NCBI RefSeq assembly: GCF_002797595.1
Contig: NZ_PGFE01000005.1
Span: 62,001-126,000 of the forward strand
DNA length: 64,000 bases
Direction of reading: 5' to 3'
DNA from: Sediminihabitans luteus
GTDB taxonomy: Bacteria > Actinomycetota > Actinomycetes > Actinomycetales > Cellulomonadaceae
Shown: in pieces, positions 62,801 through 64,000 of the stretch
Layout of the letters: each line of letters starts with the position of its first letter
Position numbering within the stretch: the stretch's first letter is position 1
Notes under the pieces: generated by a model
What the model was told of the DNA's origin: nothing
The model's input: the letters and a program-made list of their open reading frames with translations, nothing else
Database searches by the model: none
Position numbers and translations under genes: made by a program

Positions 62801-64000
62801 CGACCTGGGCCGGGACCGAGGCCGCGACGTCCGGCACGCTGACCGGGCCGACGTCCGACGACCCGACCCTGACCTGGACGGGCGACCTCGCGCCCGGGGA
62901 GCGCGTGACCATCACGTACGCCGTGGTCGTGGCCGACCCGGCGCCCGAGGGCGGGGACGGGACCATCACGAACGCCGTGACGGGCCCGGTCGGGACCGAC
63001 TGCACGGTCGACGGGGACGACGCGTGCAGCACGACGACCGAGGTGCGGCGGCTCGACGTGGTCAAGACCGCGAGCACCCCGACGTCCGGCTGGGCCGGGC
63101 CGGCGCAGACCGTCGAGTACACCGTGACCGTGACCAACGCGGGCGGGTACGCGTACACGGCCGACGACCCGGCGACGGTCGAGGACGACCTCGCGGGCGT
63201 GCTCGACGACGCCACGTACGCGGGCGACGCGACCGCGGTCGACGGTGCGGGTGACCCTGCGGGGACGCTCGCGTACGAGGGCCTCGTGCTCGCGTGGTCC
63301 GGCCCGCTCGCGGTCGGGGAGACCGTGACGATCACGTACACGGTCACGGTCGACGACGCGCTGCCCCGCGGCCGCGGGGACGGGACGCTCACGAACGCGG
63401 TCACGGGCCCGCCCGAGTCGGGCTGCGACGACGGGACCGAGGCCGGCTGCGTCGTCGTCGTCCCGGTCCGCTCGCTCGACCTCGCCAAGACGTCGGACGC
63501 CGGGGCCGCGGTCTACCCCGGGGACGTCGTGACGTACACCGTGGTCGCGACCAACACGGGCGGGTTCGCGTACACGGCCGACGACCCGGCGACGTTCGCG
63601 GACGACCTGTCCGACGTGCTCGACGACGCGACGTCCGGCGACGCGGCCGTGGTCGACGACGCCGGCGAGCCCGCGGGCACGCTCGTGGAGTCCGCGACGG
63701 GGCTCGCGTGGTCGGGCGCGCTCGCGCCGGGCGCGTCGGTCACGCTCACCTACACGGTCGTGGTCGCCGCGGGCGGCGACGGGCAGCTCGACAACACGGT
63801 CACCGGCCCGCCCGAGTCGGTGTGCGCGACCGACCCGTCGATGAGCGCGTTCGGCGCGGGCCCGCAGGTCGGGGCGATCCCCGCGACGCTGCCCGCGGTG
63901 CTCGCGGCCGACAACCCCGCGTGCTCGACGCACAGCGAGGTCCTGGCCCCCGCGCTGTCGATCGACAAGTCCGCGAGCCCTGCGGACGGCGTCGAGCCGG
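47887..64000 (+). CDS. giant DUF11-repeat surface protein, more than 5371 residues (3' end outside window)
   Basis: A single frame is open from GTG 47887 through the window end, read at many points without a stop or frame change. The signal peptide probably ends at ADA near 62-65. Next come the shared N-terminal domain (IVFYEGFQATTPNG; GPFCNGAILSA), a DUF7933-like section (LDKTFAPGPAADGAWYAG), a beta-propeller-like region (about 495-765), one GEVED-like domain (767-945), repeat 1, an unrelated insert (about 1067-1298), then repeats 2-30 and the start of repeat 31. The cell-wall anchor, if present, lies beyond the window. The GTG start is chosen to include the whole signal peptide. Expected role: an extremely long surface fibre or adhesin. 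Confidence 0.88.
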   Translation, partial: MTRRSTRWAGRRAPSARVRDAVAPRVSRSVAGAVAGALVLTSGLVVAPVLAPAALAPTVVPSADAAPGSPGTMAAPEIVFYEGFQATTPNGPNTSTFVQTVADYTLSNGAVQPGFVGTDGMTYTAGASWNGPFCNGAILSADTTVTNSFSQVAIPNAQTVASCRGTAAGTGANSASAYWNQLRSLVQDLGRWQNQPDHPYAAALAAAGYPTPSAVANRGVAALTFGNAGAGTQLRTTRPIDVVPGHFYQASVDEAVKSCTIAGTSVANPQLYLVQSTGVAAPLFSGAVSTCTQYGVQYGADTNTSWMSRVGTFVGDLPVRATGSTLGLRLDNRQGNGTGNDAAFDNLLLQDQTPQLDKTFAPGPAADGAWYAGSTARVVFTVTNTYDLADPTQPSGPKPGWSFSDAMPGGLEVVTDGGSPRFTTTCGAVDVVADGAGGIDVSGDLGDVASCTVTVDVTSPVAGTFVNQVDDVTVDGLLAPADAEITFVDLEPSTCPAAVTRWDSSAATGTPTGPTSVQGVDLPVGAVDALGSVPAGVDALGFNPVDGSFYGLRMDGSPAPQVVRISADLATVTPLGVPTNPTGISTTGFTVLLRAGDVSPDGVLYVRSAAQGAGWFYGIDVDPTSATYLQLVAGGPLSGVNANVQIGEDLSYDPAAGLLRSFGAHTSNQSVYLNTVDPASGALTGRNLGLLTAPNGNPAVVNNAGRQFSATWIDRDGYLYGQASFSGQVWRVALDDATAPAEFVAYGASLGQTANHDGTACAFTLPTDLGDAPDSYGTAFGTDGARHWVPDYDAVAHTAPLMLGATIDVEPEGVPGADALGDDARDADVDGGIDDEDALAAPLAIVPGEATTVPVTVTNDTDQPATLAVWLDATGTGTFGAAPVVVTVPASSGTATYDVTLPATAVSDGAYARVRLFAGTVASPSPTGDGGQGEVEDYAVTVANPYLAISKTVDPSDEVLAGETATYTVTVTNDGDTAWTAQDPAWFEDDLSAVLDDADYVEGSATATVGTVDDAALPGLRWEGPLDVGESAVITYQVVAGTPPGGDASLDNAVTGPTASSCSADEGAPDPIRIHDLAAAPGGTLSVAGVRVSYTAGAVRSTSPVAVLDPLTGTTWDDGGPGTPLADGTTLGTTTSARMIENFSTTGPRNYLYVQLTFSQPFRPGDGFGMGDLDGTVGQPGNREFGFVAGSLDGADVRPVSLSTGNRVSPIDFTGGVSPDGQSLGSGTFAVANGDLANATGNDARTRFTADFGDQLVDTLYFAYGIVNNSTTNTTQRAYVIDPGITLDAPECATSVPVRALEVTKTSDPVDGSTVEPGDDVTYTVTVQNVGAVPYTVDDPAQLVDDLTDVLDDATVDEDSYVVTSSDPGVTPPDPVLDGSSLGWEGLLAAPVRDATGAVTTPGETVTITYTVTVDDATTGDGTLTNSVTAPGSTCATGDEEGCTTTLRLPAPRLEISKAVNAPTPVVPGSVVEYVLTVRNVGGLPYTAAVPAEVADDLRAVVDDAALGSVTAVVDGTTPAEEGLSVSTDGIEWSGALAAGSTLVITYGVTVGEDGAGDGSMRNVVTGPVGSSCPPVSSGEPRDDACTTLTGISELTLEKSANPADGSVVAPGDTIRYRIIITNTGGTEYTSSAPAVVNDLLADVLDDATLDESSLGMSPTQGTLSYDEGPQQISWAGELGVGQTIVVTYEVTVDDPPTGDGTLTNSLVGPPGSNCEFSGAERDEDCDTVHTIAPTAALAIEKSSSPAGPVAPGNEVTYTVTVENTGGVAYEGPDALAVVTDDLSAVVDDATFGSAAAVDEDGADAGILAGPDADGVLTWTGPVPVDGTVTITYTVTVDDPVSGDGVLTNTVTGPPESTCVDGTETGCTTTTDVRALEIVKTSSPAGPVERGEQVTYTVTVENTGGVAYEGPDDLAVVTDDLSAVLDDATFVSAVDDGSGVLAGPDADGVLTWTGPVPVDGTVVITYVVEVDDPLTGDGVLTNTVTGPPESTCVDGTETDCTTTTLVRALDVSKTASPAGPVAPGDLVTYSLTLTNSGGVAYEAPDDLAVVTDDLSAVLDDATFVSADAGGAGNLAGPDADGVLTWTGPIPVGGTVTISYLVQVADPLTGDGVLTNTVTGPPESTCPELEPEADPTAGCTTTTLVRSLGVVKTSSPAGPVTPGDEVTYTVTLTNTGGVAYEAPDDLAVVTDDLSGVLDDATFVSATAVDADDADAGILDGPDADGVLTWTGPIAVDGTVTITYVVQVDAPVEGDAVLANSVTGPPESSCADGTETGCTTTTDVRTLEITKSSDATVEAGEELTPGDTVTYTVTVTNTGAVPYTEADPAEISDDMTALLDEATYLGNETVDPPSAALPVFSSPNLTWAGPLDVGESVTLTYQVRLDDDLSGSDGVMVNMVTGPPESTCPDGTQDGCFVILPPRAMSVVKTSSPAGPVQPGDQVTYTVTVTNTGGVDYVDPLPARVTDDLSGVLDDATLVGTPTAVAGDGTAVGIFTGPGPDGAVTWTGPLPADDAAEVVTITYTVEVDDPVEGDGVLTNAVTGPPESTCVDGTETGCTTTTPVRALGIAKTSSPAGPVAPGDEVTYTVTLTNTGGVAYEGPDDLAVVTDDLSAVLDDATFGSASAVDADDADAGVLAGPDADGVLTWTGPIAVDGTVTITYTVAVDDPVEGDGVLTNTVTGPPESTCDDGTEDGCTTETLVRALEIEKVSSPAGPVAPGDEVTYVVSLTNTGGVAYEAPDDLAVVTDDLSAVLDDATFGSATAVDADGADAGILAGPDVDGVLSWTGPIPVDGTVTITYTVEVDDPLTGDGVLTNTVTGPPESSCDLGTEDGCTTTTDVRALEIVKTSSPAGPVTPGDEVTYVVTLTNTGGVAYEGPDDLAVVTDDLSAVLDDATFGSASAVDADGADAGILDGPDADGVLTWTGPIAVDGTVTITYTVAVDDPVEGDGVLTNTVTGPPESSCVDGTETGCTTTTDVRALEIVKTSSPAGPVTPGDEVTYVVTLTNTGGVAYEGPDDLAVVTDDLSAVLDDASLVSAVDDGSGVLAGPDDDGVLTWTGPIAVDGTVVITYVVAVDDPAVDDPVEGDGVLTNTVTGPPESTCVDGTETGCTTTTDVRALEIEKASSPAGPVAPGDEVTYTVTLTNTGGVAYEGPDDLAVVTDDLSTVLDDATFGSATAVDADGADAGVLAGPDADGVLTWTGPIAVDGTVTITYTVEVDDPLTGDGVLTNTVTGPPESTCNDGTEDGCTTTTPVRAVEIAKSADPAGEVLPGGTITYTLTATNTGGVDYAAPDLLVIDDSLVDVTPAAQLGAATATVDGVARGTVTTDEQSVHWEGGLATDETVTITYTVTLSDPWPADADPELTNVVTGPPESTCPTGDEPGCSTTTPVRALTIAKSSDPDDDLVPGTLVTYTVVVTNTGAVAYDDAAPAVVRDDLTAVLDDAALSGTPSATLVGGGEVGAFSGPDADDVLTWTGPLAPGESVELVYAVLVDDPITGDGVMTNSVTGPPESNCDVGTEPGCMTVLPPRQLTIVKTSDAGADAVPGDTVTYTVTVENTGGFPYDDDHLAVVTDDLSRVLDDATLGTPSATVVGGDGSEVGAFTGPDADGVLTWTGPVGVGETVTLEYTVTLPATPAAGGDGVLVNAVTGPPESTCDLGTEPACTTTTGLRAVEVLKSSDTVEAGPGDEVTYTVTLTNTGGLAYDADNPLVVADDLADVLDDATLVSSDAGGATGELVVEGTTLTWTGELPVDGVVTLTYVVQVGDPPDGDGVLTNVVTGPPESTCAAPGDGEDPAATCTTTTPVRALDVVKASDAGAVVLPGDTITYTVTLANTGGVAWTDDDPAVVEDDLSAVLDDATYVEGSATAVDDGGVAVGAFTGPDPLRWTGPVPVDGTVTITYAVTLPPASDAPTGDGVLTNVVTGPATSACPPGGDSPACTTTSALRALGVTKTSDAGDVVLAGDTVTYTVTVENSGAVDYTDDAPATVTDDLGGVLDDATFGSATAVDANGADAGTLSGPDAGLLTWSGPLVAGATVTITYTVTVDPVTLDPPSGGDALLANVVAGPPESTCAEPGEGCTTSVPVQAADVVKSVAPQGAVLPGDVVTYTVTVTNTGAAAYDGTTPFVLTDDLAGVLDDATLGAPSATDEGGADVGALSGPTGGELTWTGPLPVGGIVTVTYEATVDDPVTGDGVLTNVVTGVPGSSCPPGGGEPACATTTPVRQLEVVKTSDAGASVLPGDTVAYTVTVTNTGGYDYTDDDPATVTDDTGAVVDDATLGPVTAVDAAGDAAGTVTVGDDGAPVTWSGPLAAGGTVTITYEATVDDPVAGDGVLTNVVTGPPGSTCPADADEPGEDCTTTTAVRELAILKTAEPAGPVLPGGSVTYTLTVTNTGGYAYTDADPAEVEDDLTAVLDDATFTGAVASSGAVGADDLPLLTWSGALAPGATATITYTVEVDGVAAPGVDPRGDSVLTNVVTGPPGSTCPADADEPGEGCTTTTPVRRVALAKTSDAGAQVLPGDTVTYTVTVTNTGGAAYEGGTLATVTDDLSAVTDDASFDPASVEVTSSAGGTPPAATFDDPTLTWTGPLAVDEVVTITYAVVVPDPFDDAGDGVLTNVVDGPPEATCQDGVPTEACSTTTAVRAAELTKTATPAEALPGGTVTYTVVVRSTGGAAWTADDPLVVTDDLAGVLDDATFEDVTVAADGGGDAGEAALDGTDLVWTGPLAAGAQVTITYTVTVDDPVTVDDPAGGDASLVNTVTGPPGTVCVTGDAACGTTTPVRAVEIVKDAGGATELVAGQTVEYTITVRNTGTADYDAGTPLVVRDTLDDVADDATLVEGSLSTDPPDAGTFTVTGDPDVPEDGLVVEWSGPLAAGETLTITYAVLVHDPLDGDGALVNTVQGPPESNCDTGAEAGCVVTVPPRALELSKTSDAGASVVPGQTVTYTVVAENTGAVTYEGLLRAVVTDDLSDVLDDATWAGTEAATSGTLTGPTSDDPTLTWTGDLAPGERVTITYAVVVADPAPEGGDGTITNAVTGPVGTDCTVDGDDACSTTTEVRRLDVVKTASTPTSGWAGPAQTVEYTVTVTNAGGYAYTADDPATVEDDLAGVLDDATYAGDATAVDGAGDPAGTLAYEGLVLAWSGPLAVGETVTITYTVTVDDALPRGRGDGTLTNAVTGPPESGCDDGTEAGCVVVVPVRSLDLAKTSDAGAAVYPGDVVTYTVVATNTGGFAYTADDPATFADDLSDVLDDATSGDAAVVDDAGEPAGTLVESATGLAWSGALAPGASVTLTYTVVVAAGGDGQLDNTVTGPPESVCATDPSMSAFGAGPQVGAIPATLPAVLAADNPACSTHSEVLAPALSIDKSASPADGVEP
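50722..64000 (+). repeat. 31 tandem DUF11-type repeats (30 complete) in the second giant gene
   Basis: Unit starts read from the sequence include 50722, 51784, 52243, 52666, 53095, 53509, 53908, 54322, 54736, 55150, 55573, 55987, 56401, 56815, 57229, 57643, 58051 and 58465, with the last beginning at 63952. Most steps are 399-423 bp. Linkers carry Cys pairs such as ESTCVDGTETGCTTTT. Before unit 31 there is a motif DPSMSAFGAGPQVG that also ends the repeat array of the first giant protein. Confidence 0.9.
55573..57642 (+). repeat. five near-identical 414-bp units (units 11-15)
   Basis: Starts at 55573, 55987, 56401, 56815 and 57229, with the next unit at 57643, give five steps of exactly 414 bp. 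Protein sequences are almost the same (TSSPAGPVTPGDEVTYVVTL, GPDDLAVVTDDLSAVLDDAT) with scattered synonymous changes. This points to recent duplication or ongoing gene conversion. Confidence 0.92.

Noticed and set aside
45112-63933. A 6273-codon open frame on the minus strand across both giant genes.
   Set aside because: It crosses the boundary between two well-supported plus-strand genes and the terminator hairpin between them. Its translation is an Arg/Asp/Gly/Val-rich low-complexity chain with no domain. It exists because the sense repeats use GC-ending codons that leave no antisense stops.
39967-64000. CRISPR-like or mobile-element interpretation of the regular repeats.
   Set aside because: The period is about 414 bp, the units are coding and diverged at synonymous sites, and there are no spacers, cas genes, transposase or terminal inverted repeats.

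Overview
The window is very GC-rich throughout, with strong G/C preference at third codon positions. It carries a mycothiol-type maleylpyruvate isomerase homologue, LPXTG surface proteins, a sugar ABC operon without its own ATPase, and several leaderless-type promoters. Together these suggest an actinobacterium, most likely a Micrococcales plant-polymer degrader of the Cellulomonas/Promicromonospora kind. That placement is inference. No rRNA, tRNA, CRISPR array, transposase or integrase was seen.

Layout. (1) 1-8130, aromatic catabolism. A leftward set (alpha/beta hydrolase cut by the window edge, extradiol dioxygenase, short-chain dehydrogenase) is divergent from a LysR regulator. An IclR regulator is divergent from a rightward gentisate operon (3-hydroxybenzoate 6-hydroxylase, FAH-family hydrolase, gentisate 1,2-dioxygenase, and a shortened maleylpyruvate isomerase homologue). 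(2) 8120-18591, rhamnoside use. A LacI repressor with a perfect 16-bp operator faces a solute-binding protein, two permeases, a GH78 alpha-L-rhamnosidase, a GH3 glycosidase and a second LacI regulator. Regions 1 and 2 together would suit use of glycosylated plant phenolics, the sugars being removed by GH78/GH3 and the ring passing through gentisate. (3) 18588-20696, an AI-2E-family membrane protein and a CBS plus degenerate GGDEF protein. (4) 20710-27904, surface genes. There is a leftward LPXTG protein with four DUF11-type repeats, a perfect 22-bp inverted repeat in front of a PadR/membrane-protein pair, and a SipW-type signal peptidase flanked by two SipW-dependent-type secreted proteins. 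(5) 27986-36218, mixed housekeeping: isopentenyl diphosphate isomerase, methyltransferase, a tandem HAD pseudoenzyme, a 12-codon ORF with a very strong ribosome-binding site beside a hairpin cluster, a DUF4190-like membrane protein, a low-molecular-weight tyrosine phosphatase, a cation/proton antiporter, a second AI-2E-family protein, and a two-gene SHOCT module. (6) 36559-64000, two giant surface proteins in tandem. The first has 3705 residues, 18 repeats and an LPRTG anchor. The second exceeds 5371 residues, has 30 complete repeats, and runs off the window still open.

The most striking content is this DUF11-repeat family. Three paralogues share the same N-terminal design but carry 4, 18 and more than 30 repeats. 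Five consecutive repeats in the largest are each exactly 414 bp and nearly identical in protein. Each repeat keeps one N-terminal Lys, one C-terminal Asn and a Cys pair, which suggests covalently locked stalk modules. Other notable items are a maleylpyruvate isomerase homologue missing metal ligands, a tandem HAD protein lacking catalytic aspartates, and the tiny-ORF/hairpin locus at 31.2-31.4 kb.
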